Source: Candidatus Binatota bacterium | GTDB taxonomy: Bacteria; Desulfobacterota; Binatia; UBA1149 | NCBI GenBank assembly: GCA_012960245.1 | Contig: DUBO01000060.1 | Span: 1-64,000 of the forward strand | DNA length: 64,000 nucleotides | Direction of reading: 5' to 3' | Shown here: positions 45,331 to 52,440 of the stretch, piece after piece | Layout: every line of letters begins with the position of its first letter | Position numbering within the stretch: the stretch's first letter is position 1 | The notes under the pieces: model-generated | What the model was told of the DNA's origin: nothing | Databases searched by the model: none | What the model saw: only the letters and a program-made list of their open reading frames with translations | Program-made: the position numbers and the translations under genes

Positions 45331-46110
45331 CTACCATCCTCGTCCAGCGCCGCCGCCTCCGAAGCCGCCGCCGCCACCCAGGCCTCCCAGTCCACCACCG
45401 AAGCCACCCATGCCGCTGCCTCCCCCGAAGAGGAAGGGCAGGTACATCAATCCCCTGCGCCGCCGTCTACCGAACATGCCCGGCAGCATGAAGAAAATCC
45501 ACACCAGCGAAAACGGATTGAATCCCCGCCTCCGCGAATGGCGAGCAGGCGTTGCTGCTGCCTGGCCGCTCAGGGCAACCCCCGCGTCGGTGGCGATAAG
45601 CTGGGCAGCGGCAAGCGCCGCGCTGTAAATACCGGCGTCGACTTTGCCGGCCCTGATGTTGGGCATCGCGTAACGATCGAGGATTTCGCCGAGACGTCCG
45701 TCGGGCAACAGGCCCTCGAGTCCGTAGCCGGTAAAGAATCTCAACTGTCGCTGCTCCACGGCCATCAATAACAACAGGCCGTCATCCTTTTCGGCGCTAC
45801 CGAGTTTCCAGGCGTCGCTCACCTTGAGGCCGTAGGCGAAAGCATCCAGCGGGGCGGTCGTGGGGACTGTGAGCACAGCCAGCTCGGCGCCGGTTTTCTG
45901 CTTGAGCTCGAGCGACAGGGCGTTGAGCGCACGCTCGGCAGCCGGTGATAATTGCTCGCCGAGGTCGATGACGGCCGCAGGCCGGGAGGGGATGGGGGTT
46001 TCCAGCTGCGGCTGGGCAGCCGAAGCCGCGGGCAGCAGGCAAAGCACGGCCAGTAACGCGGCCGCCGTCGCACGTTTGAGCAGGGGTTCCCCTTGGCCCG
46101 GACGCTTCAC
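45331..46110 (-). CDS. TPM-domain protein with Gly-rich tail
   Basis: This 259-residue protein has a signal peptide, the TPM domain (IDLGEQLSPAAERALNALSL, AELAVLTVPTTAPLDAFAYG, DGLLLLMAVEQRQLRFFTGY), a TM helix (FSLVWIFFMLPGMF) and a long Gly-rich C-terminus (GGGSGMGGFGGGLGGLGGGG). TPM proteins have been linked to membrane protein quality control and to thylakoid PSII repair. They often accompany LemA. Its start overlaps the upstream gene's stop by four bases and its stop is 25 bases before the preferred LemA start. Confidence 0.85.
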   Translation of the reverse strand: MKRPGQGEPLLKRATAAALLAVLCLLPAASAAQPQLETPIPSRPAAVIDLGEQLSPAAERALNALSLELKQKTGAELAVLTVPTTAPLDAFAYGLKVSDAWKLGSAEKDDGLLLLMAVEQRQLRFFTGYGLEGLLPDGRLGEILDRYAMPNIRAGKVDAGIYSAALAAAQLIATDAGVALSGQAAATPARHSRRRGFNPFSLVWIFFMLPGMFGRRRRRGLMYLPFLFGGGSGMGGFGGGLGGLGGGGGFGGGGAGRGW

Positions 46111-46829
46111 AGTGCGTCTATGGCCCTTACCACCGAACGGACTTCGGCCATGGCGCTGTCGGCAAGCGCTTCGCGTTCGTTCCTGTTCACGCGGCCGATC
46201 GATCGGGCCACTTCGAGGGCGCGCAGCGCGGGCAGCAGCAGTTCAAACTGCGCTTCGACGGCGGCCACGAGATCGACTGGTTTCTCCGGGCGGGGGAGGT
46301 CACGCAGGTACAGCATGCCGCGAAAAATAACTTCCATTTCGGCGGTCGCCGAGAAAAGCAGGTCGTTAAGGAGGCGCCCCGAACGGCCCGCCCCGAGGAA
46401 GCCCTCCCAGAGATGCAGCATGCGGCCCCGCGATTGAGACTCGAGCTGCAACCTGAGGTGAACGCGGTCAACGCTTATGCCCGCGAGGGGGTCGCTCTGA
46501 CCCCACACCAGTTGGTGCTCGTCGGCCAGCTCGAGGAACTCCACGGGAAACACGTCGAGCGAGCTCTCAATGTAGGCCCGGTCCATGACCAGGGGCACGC
46601 TGACACGGCGCCTGCGCCATCGCGAAACCAGGGGCCTCAGCGTTTTCAGCACGGAGGGCGTTACTTCCGTGAGCAAGATGAGCAAGGCCAGCGGTGTACG
46701 GCGGCGGTTGTAGTCGGGCCGGCATATATCGCCGTACAGGCAGACCGACTCGACTTGATCGGGGAGCGCTACGTGAAGCTGCTCGAGCAACTTTTCCAGG
46801 GTACGACGGTCTCGGGCTTGAAGGTCCAT
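46107..46829 (-). CDS. Nucleotidyltransferase-like protein (degenerate)
   Basis: This is a 240-residue protein. Residues ~27-60 (VESVCLYGDICRPDYNRRRT and PLALLILLTE) have the layout of a minimal nucleotidyltransferase core (G-S-x10-D-x-D) but lack the GS and DxD residues. A helical region follows with GRMLHLWEGFLGAGRSGRLL. Catalysis is doubtful. It heads the TPM-LemA operon by coupled overlaps. A TATCAT box at 46836-46841 ends six bases before ATG 46829, suggesting its own leaderless transcript, although pstB ends only 70 bases away on the same strand. Confidence 0.5.
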   Translation of the reverse strand: MDLQARDRRTLEKLLEQLHVALPDQVESVCLYGDICRPDYNRRRTPLALLILLTEVTPSVLKTLRPLVSRWRRRRVSVPLVMDRAYIESSLDVFPVEFLELADEHQLVWGQSDPLAGISVDRVHLRLQLESQSRGRMLHLWEGFLGAGRSGRLLNDLLFSATAEMEVIFRGMLYLRDLPRPEKPVDLVAAVEAQFELLLPALRALEVARSIGRVNRNEREALADSAMAEVRSVVRAIDAL

Positions 46830-46835
46830 GCGTTG

Positions 46836-46841
46836 ATGATA
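46836..46841 (-). promoter_or_regulatory. Candidate -10 box six bases before the nucleotidyltransferase-like gene
   Basis: On the minus strand TATCAT ends six bases before ATG 46829. No clear -35. The spacing recurs at several starts in the window. Confidence 0.35.
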
Positions 46842-46899
46842 ACCCGTGGAGCGCGGGATTTCGATTGCAGTTGATCGCGCAGGGGACTGCGCCCAGGGC

Positions 46900-47676
46900 T
46901 CAGCCGAAGCGTCCTTCTATGTAGTCGGCAGTGCGCTGGTCTCGAGGTGAAACAAAAAGGTCCTCGGTTCGGCGCATTTCTACCAGTTCGCCCAGCAACA
47001 TGAAGGCGCACTCATCACTCACGCGACGGGCCTGGGCCATGTTGTGGGTAACTATGACCAAGGAATAGTCGCCTGCGAGGTCGCGCAGGAGTTCCTCTAC
47101 CTTCGCGGTAGCATCAGGATCCAGGGCCGAGCAGGGCTCGTCCATGAGTATTACCTCGGGTTTGAGCGGTAGCAGGCGCGCGATGCAGAGCTTCTGCTGT
47201 TTTTCCAGTGACAGGGTGGTCGCCTGGGTGGACAGCGAATCCTTCAAATCGTCCCAGAGGTGAACCGCGCGCAGCGAGGTCTCCAACGCTTCATCCAGGG
47301 TAGAAGCGTCTCGGTCTTTTCGGCTGAAGTGTAACCGAAGCCCGTAGAGTATGTTGTCGCGTACCGAGAGCGGCAGTGGGTTGGGTCGTTGGAAAACCAT
47401 GCCAACTTTCTTTCTGAGCTCAACCAGGTCGGTGTCGGCGGAGTATATGTCGTGCTCTTGTACGACCACTTCTCCCTCGGTGCGCACACCCTCGTAGCGC
47501 TCGTTGATGCGGTTGAAGCAGCGGAGCAAGGTCGTCTTCCCACAACCCGACGGGCCGATGAGCGCACTGATTCTGCCCGAGAGAAAGCGCATGTCGAGTC
47601 CCTTGAGCGCTTCGAACTCCCCGTAAAACAGTTTCAGCCCTCGGGTCTTGATGCAGTGCTCGCCCACGTCAGCCAA
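46900..47676 (-). CDS. pstB: Phosphate ABC ATPase, copy 1 (degenerate signature motif)
   Basis: This 258-residue PstB-family ATPase hydrolyses ATP for phosphate import. Walker A GPSGCGKTT (41-49), the Q-loop (VFQRPNP, Gln96), Walker B ILMDEPCSALDP (Glu180) and the H-loop VTHNMAQ (His211) are intact. The ABC signature, however, reads LSLEKQQKLCIAR (155-167), where PstB normally has LSGGQQQRLCIAR. The other ATPase in the operon has the opposite pattern. The TTG start at 47676 overlaps the previous stop by eight bases. It is the last gene of the pst operon. Confidence 0.92.
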   Translation of the reverse strand: MADVGEHCIKTRGLKLFYGEFEALKGLDMRFLSGRISALIGPSGCGKTTLLRCFNRINERYEGVRTEGEVVVQEHDIYSADTDLVELRKKVGMVFQRPNPLPLSVRDNILYGLRLHFSRKDRDASTLDEALETSLRAVHLWDDLKDSLSTQATTLSLEKQQKLCIARLLPLKPEVILMDEPCSALDPDATAKVEELLRDLAGDYSLVIVTHNMAQARRVSDECAFMLLGELVEMRRTEDLFVSPRDQRTADYIEGRFG

Positions 47677-48433
47677 ACAATCCCTGCACGTACTGAAAGG
47701 TGCGCGCGTCAGCGGTCTGCCTGGAGAATATGACCTCGTTGTCGCCCACTTCCACCAACTTGCCGTTGAGCAGCAGGGCCGTACGGTGTGCCAGGCGCTT
47801 GGCCTGGAGCACGAGGTTGGTGACGAGCACGATGGTCATATTCTCGTTGAGTTCCTTGAGTACTTCTTCGATCTTCATCGTCGTCACCGGGTCAACGGCA
47901 ATAGAAAATTCGTCGAGGCAAAGAATCTCGGGGTTCAGCGAAAGCGCCCGCGCTATGGTGAGGCGCTGCTGTTGACCGCCTGACAGGCGCGTGCCGAGGT
48001 CATCGAGCCTGTCCTTGACTTCATCCCATAGCGCCGACTGCTTGAGACAGCGCTCTACTGTTTCGTCGAGTACCGTGCTGTTTTTTTCGCCCGCCATACG
48101 GGGAGCAAACGCCACGTTGTCGTACACGGTCATGGGCAGTCCCACCGGGAGAGGAAACACCATGCCAATCCTGCGGCGCAGCAGCGAGGGGTCGCGGTAC
48201 TCGGTTACGTCGTGTCCGTCCACCTTCACGGTGCCGCTGACCGATGCAAGCGGAATGGTTTCGATCATGCGGTTTATGCAGTTGAGCAAGGTGGTCTTGC
48301 CGGAATTGGCAGGCCCGATGACAGCCATTATTTCATTGCGACGCACGTCGAGGGTCAGCTGGTCGAGCGCCGGCTTGCCCGCGTAGCTCACGCTGAGCTT
48401 ATCCACCTCTATCATCGGCGACGCGCTTACCAC
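47669..48433 (-). CDS. pstB: Phosphate ABC ATPase, copy 2 (degenerate catalytic loops)
   Basis: This PstB-family ATPase is about 254 residues. Walker A (GPANSGKTT, 40-48), signature LSGGQQQRLTIARAL (150-164) and Walker B ILCLDEFSIAVDP (Glu175) are normal. The Q-loop Gln is Pro94 (GMVFPLPVG), and the switch His is Asn206 (VTNLVLQ in place of VTHNMQQ). Its own catalytic loops are therefore weakened while its signature motif is intact, the reverse of copy 1. I prefer GTG 48433 because AGGAG is upstream and it overlaps the pstA stop; ATG 48415 is an alternative. A sequence upstream of this would be noncoding. Confidence 0.9.
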   Translation of the reverse strand: MVSASPMIEVDKLSVSYAGKPALDQLTLDVRRNEIMAVIGPANSGKTTLLNCINRMIETIPLASVSGTVKVDGHDVTEYRDPSLLRRRIGMVFPLPVGLPMTVYDNVAFAPRMAGEKNSTVLDETVERCLKQSALWDEVKDRLDDLGTRLSGGQQQRLTIARALSLNPEILCLDEFSIAVDPVTTMKIEEVLKELNENMTIVLVTNLVLQAKRLAHRTALLLNGKLVEVGDNEVIFSRQTADARTFQYVQGLFG

Positions 48434-49308
48434 TTCCTGTTTCTCCTGAGGTAAGTCCGAAAGGAGATCGCGAACAGGTTTACCAGTAGCACCACGCTTA
48501 GCAGTACGAGCGCGGTAGCGTAGGGGATAGCCTCGGGCACGTTGGGTACCTGGGTCGAGACCGTGAACAGGTGCATCGAAAGCGCCATGCACTGGTCCTG
48601 GACCGACTGGGGAAGGAAGGGGAGGTAGAAGGCCGCGCCGGTAAACATGATGGGGGCTGTTTCGCCGGCAGCGCGCGAAACCTGGAGGATGACCCCGGTG
48701 AGTATCCCCGAGATCGAGTTGGGCAGTACCACGTGTCGTATGGTCTGCCAGCGGGTCGCGCCAAGTGTCCAGCAGGCTTCGCGAAAGGCCATGGGCACTG
48801 CAGCGAGCGCTTCCTTGGTGCTCGCGATGATGACCGGCAGGGTCATGATGGCCAGGGTCAACGAGGCCGAGAGTATGCTGGTGCCAAGGCCGAGAAAGAG
48901 TACGAACACGCCCACGCCGAACAGGGCGTGCACTATGCTCGGGACGCCCGCCAGGTTTACGATGGCGAGGTTGACCATGCGTGTCAGCCAGTTCGCCTTG
49001 GCGTACTCGTTCAAATAAATGCCCGCCATTATTCCTACCGGTGCCGACACTGCGAGTGAGACACCCACCAGCCAGAGCGTACCCACTATGGCCGGGAACA
49101 CGCCACCGGCCGTCATGCCCGCCGTCGGCGCCTCCAGGAGGAACTCCATGCTCAGTGCGGGGGCGCCGCGTATGACCAGCAGGCCGAGGATGGCAGTGAG
49201 AGGCAGGATAAGCAGCGCCGTTACTCCCGCCAGTACCGTTTTGCCCACGCTTTCAACGCGCCGGTTGGCATTGGTGCGGGCGCTGGTGGCAAAGGGTGAG
49301 GCGTTCAT
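48427..49308 (-). CDS. pstA: Phosphate ABC permease PstA
   Basis: This 293-residue membrane protein has the PstA pattern PLTAILGLLVIRGAPALSME, GGVFPAIVGTLWLVGVSLAV, NLAGVPSIVHALFGVGVFVL and FREACWTLGATRWQTIRHVV. The last is the EAA-like loop that contacts the ATPases. It pairs with PstC to form the channel. The ATG overlaps the pstC stop by four bases, and its own stop lies within the start region of the next ATPase gene. Confidence 0.93.
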   Translation of the reverse strand: MNASPFATSARTNANRRVESVGKTVLAGVTALLILPLTAILGLLVIRGAPALSMEFLLEAPTAGMTAGGVFPAIVGTLWLVGVSLAVSAPVGIMAGIYLNEYAKANWLTRMVNLAIVNLAGVPSIVHALFGVGVFVLFLGLGTSILSASLTLAIMTLPVIIASTKEALAAVPMAFREACWTLGATRWQTIRHVVLPNSISGILTGVILQVSRAAGETAPIMFTGAAFYLPFLPQSVQDQCMALSMHLFTVSTQVPNVPEAIPYATALVLLSVVLLVNLFAISFRTYLRRNRKW

Positions 49309-50231
49309 CGTGACGACCGCCCCCTGACGATGAGGTCAGCCGCGAGGTTGACACCGAAGGTCAGCAGGAAGAGCAGGACCCCGACCGCGAACAGGGCTTG
49401 GTAGTGATCGCTGCCGGCAGCCGTCTCGCCCAGCTCGGCGGCGATGGTCGCGGTCAGTGTGCGAACCGAATCCAGTGGGCTACCGGGAATCTGCACCGCG
49501 TGACCGGTGGCCATGAGCACTGCCATGGTCTCGCCGATGGCGCGGCCGACACCGAGCAGCACGGCGGCCAGCAGGCCACTGCGCGCGGCCGGAAAGAGCA
49601 CCTTGCACGCTGTCTGCCAACGCGTGGCACCCAGGGCCAGCGATGCCTCGCGGAAAGAGTCAGGCACGGCCTTGAGCGCGTCTTCGCCGATGCTCACGAT
49701 TATGGGCACGCTCATCAAGCCCAGTATGATCCCGCCGTTTAGGACGTTAAGGCCGATGGGCGCGTTGAATACTTCGATTATCAGCGGATTCATCACGGCC
49801 AGACCAATGAATCCCCATACCACCGAGGGAATGGCGGCCAGCAGCTCGATGGTGATTTTCAGGCCTTCTTTGACCGAGCCACTGGTGAACTCGGATATGA
49901 AGAGCGCCGAGCCGAGGCCAAGCGGAACCGCGATGAGCATGGCCAGTCCCGTGACGCTCACGGTACCCGCGAGCAGGGCAAGGGTACCGTAGCGCTTGTT
50001 AGACAGCGAAGTCGGGTACCACTCGGGGCTGGTCAGGAACTCCACGAAGTCCATTTTTTCGAAGATGAACTCCGACGCGGTGGAGAATACGAAGAAGAAT
50101 ATGGCGAAGACAAAAAGGATCGCGCTGAAGCCGCTCGCCTTGATCGCGAATTCAATGACGCGCTCGAACACGCTTCCGGCCCGCGCCTTGCGATCGTCGT
50201 CAGGGGGTGACGTAGCCTGTTGTGGGTTCAC
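49305..50231 (-). CDS. pstC: Phosphate ABC permease PstC
   Basis: This 308-residue membrane protein has six TM helices. Typical PstC features are YGTLALLAGTVSVTGLAMLI, IELLAAIPSVVWGFIGLAVM and the coupling-helix region FREASLALGATRWQTACKVL. It forms the phosphate channel with PstA. A ~25-residue hydrophilic N-terminal extension precedes the first TM helix. The start is a GTG; it follows pstS by 41 bases. Confidence 0.93.
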   Translation of the reverse strand: MNPQQATSPPDDDRKARAGSVFERVIEFAIKASGFSAILFVFAIFFFVFSTASEFIFEKMDFVEFLTSPEWYPTSLSNKRYGTLALLAGTVSVTGLAMLIAVPLGLGSALFISEFTSGSVKEGLKITIELLAAIPSVVWGFIGLAVMNPLIIEVFNAPIGLNVLNGGIILGLMSVPIIVSIGEDALKAVPDSFREASLALGATRWQTACKVLFPAARSGLLAAVLLGVGRAIGETMAVLMATGHAVQIPGSPLDSVRTLTATIAAELGETAAGSDHYQALFAVGVLLFLLTFGVNLAADLIVRGRSSR

Positions 50232-50272
50232 GTCCTGTTTTGCTGTCGCGTCTGCGACGGTCTAAAGGGCCG

Positions 50273-51151
50273 TCAGTGGACCGGGATGAAGCCGCTTTGC
50301 GTGACGATAGCCTGGCCCGCTGGCGACAAGATCCAATCCAGATAATCCTTAGCTGCACCGTCGGCCTCTCCGATGGTGTACATGTACAGGCCCCGCGCGA
50401 TGGGGTAAGCGCCCGACGCCGCTGTCTCGGCGTTGGGAGATACGCAGGCCTCGCCGTCGTTGGTAGATATGCAGACTGATTTAAGCTTCTCGTTCGCGTA
50501 ACCCATGCCGCTGTAACCGATGGCACAGGGGGTGTGGGTCACCAGGTCAACAACGTCCTTGCTGCCCTGCATGTCTCGCGAGCCGAGCTTGAAATCACCG
50601 GTTTTACCGAGCACGGTTTCCCTGAAAAAAACGTAGGTGCCTGAATTGGACTGCCTGCTGATACGTATGATCTCCTGCTTCGCGCAACCGGGCACCTCGA
50701 TGCCGAGGTCGGTCCAGGTGGAGCACTTGCCACCCTCGCCGTAAACACAGGCCAGCTGTTGTATGGATAGCTGCTCGGCCGGGTTGTTCTCATGAACGAA
50801 GACGACGATGGCGTCGCGGGCTACGGTGTGCTGCACAGCGGCGTTCAGGCCGTTTTCCTTCATCGAATCGTGTTCTTCGGATTTTATTTCGCGGCTGGCG
50901 TTGGCAATGTCGACCTTGCCGTTTATGAGGGCGGCGATGCCCGTTCCCGAACCTCCCCCGCTCACCACCACGGCGACGTCGGTCTTGACGCGGCTGTAGT
51001 TCTCCGCCCAGGCCTGGGCCACGTTGACCAGGGTATCAGACCCCTTGTTCTGCAGTACCGTGCGGTCGCTGTTCGAACTGCTGCAGGCGGTCAGGGCGAT
51101 GAGCGCGGCGCAGAGCAGGTACCGGGGCTCGCCCGGGATGATGGGCATCAC
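50273..51151 (-). CDS. pstS: Phosphate-binding lipoprotein PstS
   Basis: This 292-residue periplasmic substrate-binding protein has a lipobox (LTAC in LLCAALIALTACSSSN). The PstS fold follows, with NKGSDTLVNVAQAWAENYSR, the anion-binding VSGGGSGTGIAALINGKVDI and RISRQSNSGTYVFFRE. These Ser/Thr/Arg segments bind phosphate. It delivers phosphate to PstCA. The GTG (51151) overlaps the PhoU fusion stop; ATG 51148 is an alternative. Confidence 0.93.
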   Translation of the reverse strand: MMPIIPGEPRYLLCAALIALTACSSSNSDRTVLQNKGSDTLVNVAQAWAENYSRVKTDVAVVVSGGGSGTGIAALINGKVDIANASREIKSEEHDSMKENGLNAAVQHTVARDAIVVFVHENNPAEQLSIQQLACVYGEGGKCSTWTDLGIEVPGCAKQEIIRISRQSNSGTYVFFRETVLGKTGDFKLGSRDMQGSKDVVDLVTHTPCAIGYSGMGYANEKLKSVCISTNDGEACVSPNAETAASGAYPIARGLYMYTIGEADGAAKDYLDWILSPAGQAIVTQSGFIPVH

Positions 51152-52254
51152 TTGTGGGTTACCTCTTCGAGAGCGGCACTGGTTGTTCCGTGCAGGCTGT
51201 GGATCAGGTTGGTTACGCGTTCCACCAGGACATGGAAAACTTCTTCGTAGCTGGTTTTCTTATCAGTGGCCGGGTTGGCCACGTCCCATTCGAGTGCGAT
51301 TGTCCGGTAACCGAGGCGGGGCAGTGCGTCGGCAGCTTCTGCGCCCAGCGCGACAACGGCCTTGTACTGCTTGATGCTGTCCAGGGAGCTGAGGTCGGTA
51401 GGCGTGTGGCTCGAAACATCGATGCTCATCGCGGTGAGGAATTTGACTGCCTCGGGGTCGGGGGCTCCGGCGTCGACGCCGGCCGAGGAGAATAGCATGT
51501 GGTCGCCACCTATGGTGCGGCCGATGGCCTCGGCCATGAGGCTCCTGCAGGAGTTCGATGACGAGACGAACAGTATGCCGATGTCCTTGCTCAAGCGGTG
51601 CCGCACGTTCCTGCCGCTTACGATGTAGGCCACCTCGTCGCAGATGTTGCCGGCCTGATCGGCCACGCGCTCAAAACGGTTGGCCACCGACAGCAGCGAG
51701 AACAACAGCGACATGTCTGATTTTGTTTTTGGATGCGAAGCTACAAGGTCCGCGTAGATCTCCTGGTGTAAGCGGTTGGCTTTTGCGTCGAGGTGCTTGG
51801 TCTCTTCGGCAAGCTCGATGTCCTCGTCGAGAAAAGATCGCAGCGCCTGCCTGAGCATTTCAATTGCGACGGCCGCGAGCTTTTCAAATTTTTCGAAGTC
51901 GGGGCGATCCGCGACGTTGCTGATCTCGATGGCCTGTCGGCTGATGCTTTCGGAGTAATCACCGACCCGCTCCAGCTCACTGACGATCTTGGCCACAGAG
52001 TGGGCAAACCTGAGCTGGGCTGCCACGGGGATGTGCCTGACCATGAAATCTACGGTCATGGAGTCAACCCGGCTTTCGAGGTCGTCTATGCGCGAATCGC
52101 GCAGGATGCACGAATAGGCCAGCGTGGTGTCCGCCGCGACGAGGGCCTTGACCGAGTCTTCGAGGGCCCGCAACGCCAGGTCTCCCATCTCGCGCACCTT
52201 GTCGCGGATGGCCGAAATGTCGTGTTTTAGTAGTTCTTCGAGGTGGGTAGTCAC
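51148..52254 (-). CDS. PhoU fused to a catalytically degenerate ArsC/LMW-phosphatase domain
   Basis: This is a 368-residue protein. Residues 1-215 form two PhoU repeats (MGDLALRALEDSVKALVAAD, ELERVGDYSESISRQAIEIS, and FERVADQAGNICDEVAYIVS) with the E/D-x3-D metal-cluster pattern. Residues ~225-355 match the LMW protein-tyrosine phosphatase/arsenate reductase fold (ILFVSSSNSCRSLMAEAIGR, ALEWDVANPATDKK). The CX5R nucleophile Cys is Ser231 (codon TCG, FVSSSNSCRS) and the general acid Asp is Asn327 (ANPA). Arg237 of the P-loop is kept. This predicts phosphate binding without catalysis. It heads the pst operon with a GTG start, overlapping pstS by four bases. Confidence 0.9.
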   Translation of the reverse strand: MTTHLEELLKHDISAIRDKVREMGDLALRALEDSVKALVAADTTLAYSCILRDSRIDDLESRVDSMTVDFMVRHIPVAAQLRFAHSVAKIVSELERVGDYSESISRQAIEISNVADRPDFEKFEKLAAVAIEMLRQALRSFLDEDIELAEETKHLDAKANRLHQEIYADLVASHPKTKSDMSLLFSLLSVANRFERVADQAGNICDEVAYIVSGRNVRHRLSKDIGILFVSSSNSCRSLMAEAIGRTIGGDHMLFSSAGVDAGAPDPEAVKFLTAMSIDVSSHTPTDLSSLDSIKQYKAVVALGAEAADALPRLGYRTIALEWDVANPATDKKTSYEEVFHVLVERVTNLIHSLHGTTSAALEEVTHK

Positions 52255-52426
52255 TGGGTCCCCGCTGCAGCTGGCCCGGTCAAAGGCCGAAGCGCGCTAG
52301 ATGGTTTGAGTGGGCTGATTCAGCAGCGTTTAGCAGCAGGTTGGGAGATTGCAAATACAACTGAGCGTAACTGCGGGCACACCCGGGCTTAGGTGAAGAC
52401 AAGGGATGCCAGCGGGGGGCTGATCT

Positions 52427-52435
52427 TGGTATAAT
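52427..52435 (+). promoter_or_regulatory. Extended -10 promoter for the DsbD-like gene, predicted leaderless
   Basis: TG-G-TATAAT (52427-52435) is a perfect extended -10. It ends five bases before ATG 52441, and ATG 52444 follows in frame. Transcription should begin at or just after the start codon. No -35 is seen, as is common for extended -10 promoters. The 186-base gap also separates the divergent PhoU fusion; I find no Pho-box-like repeat in it. Confidence 0.55.
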
Positions 52436-52440
52436 CAGGG

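Noticed and set aside
45331..45450. Repeat or CRISPR-like DNA in the Gly-rich region
   Set aside because: The GGC/GCC-rich sequence encodes the Gly-rich TPM tail; no regular spacer-repeat pattern is present.
52255..52440. Pho box between phoU fusion and DsbD-like gene
   Set aside because: No CTGTCAT-like direct repeats with 11-base spacing are visible on either strand.
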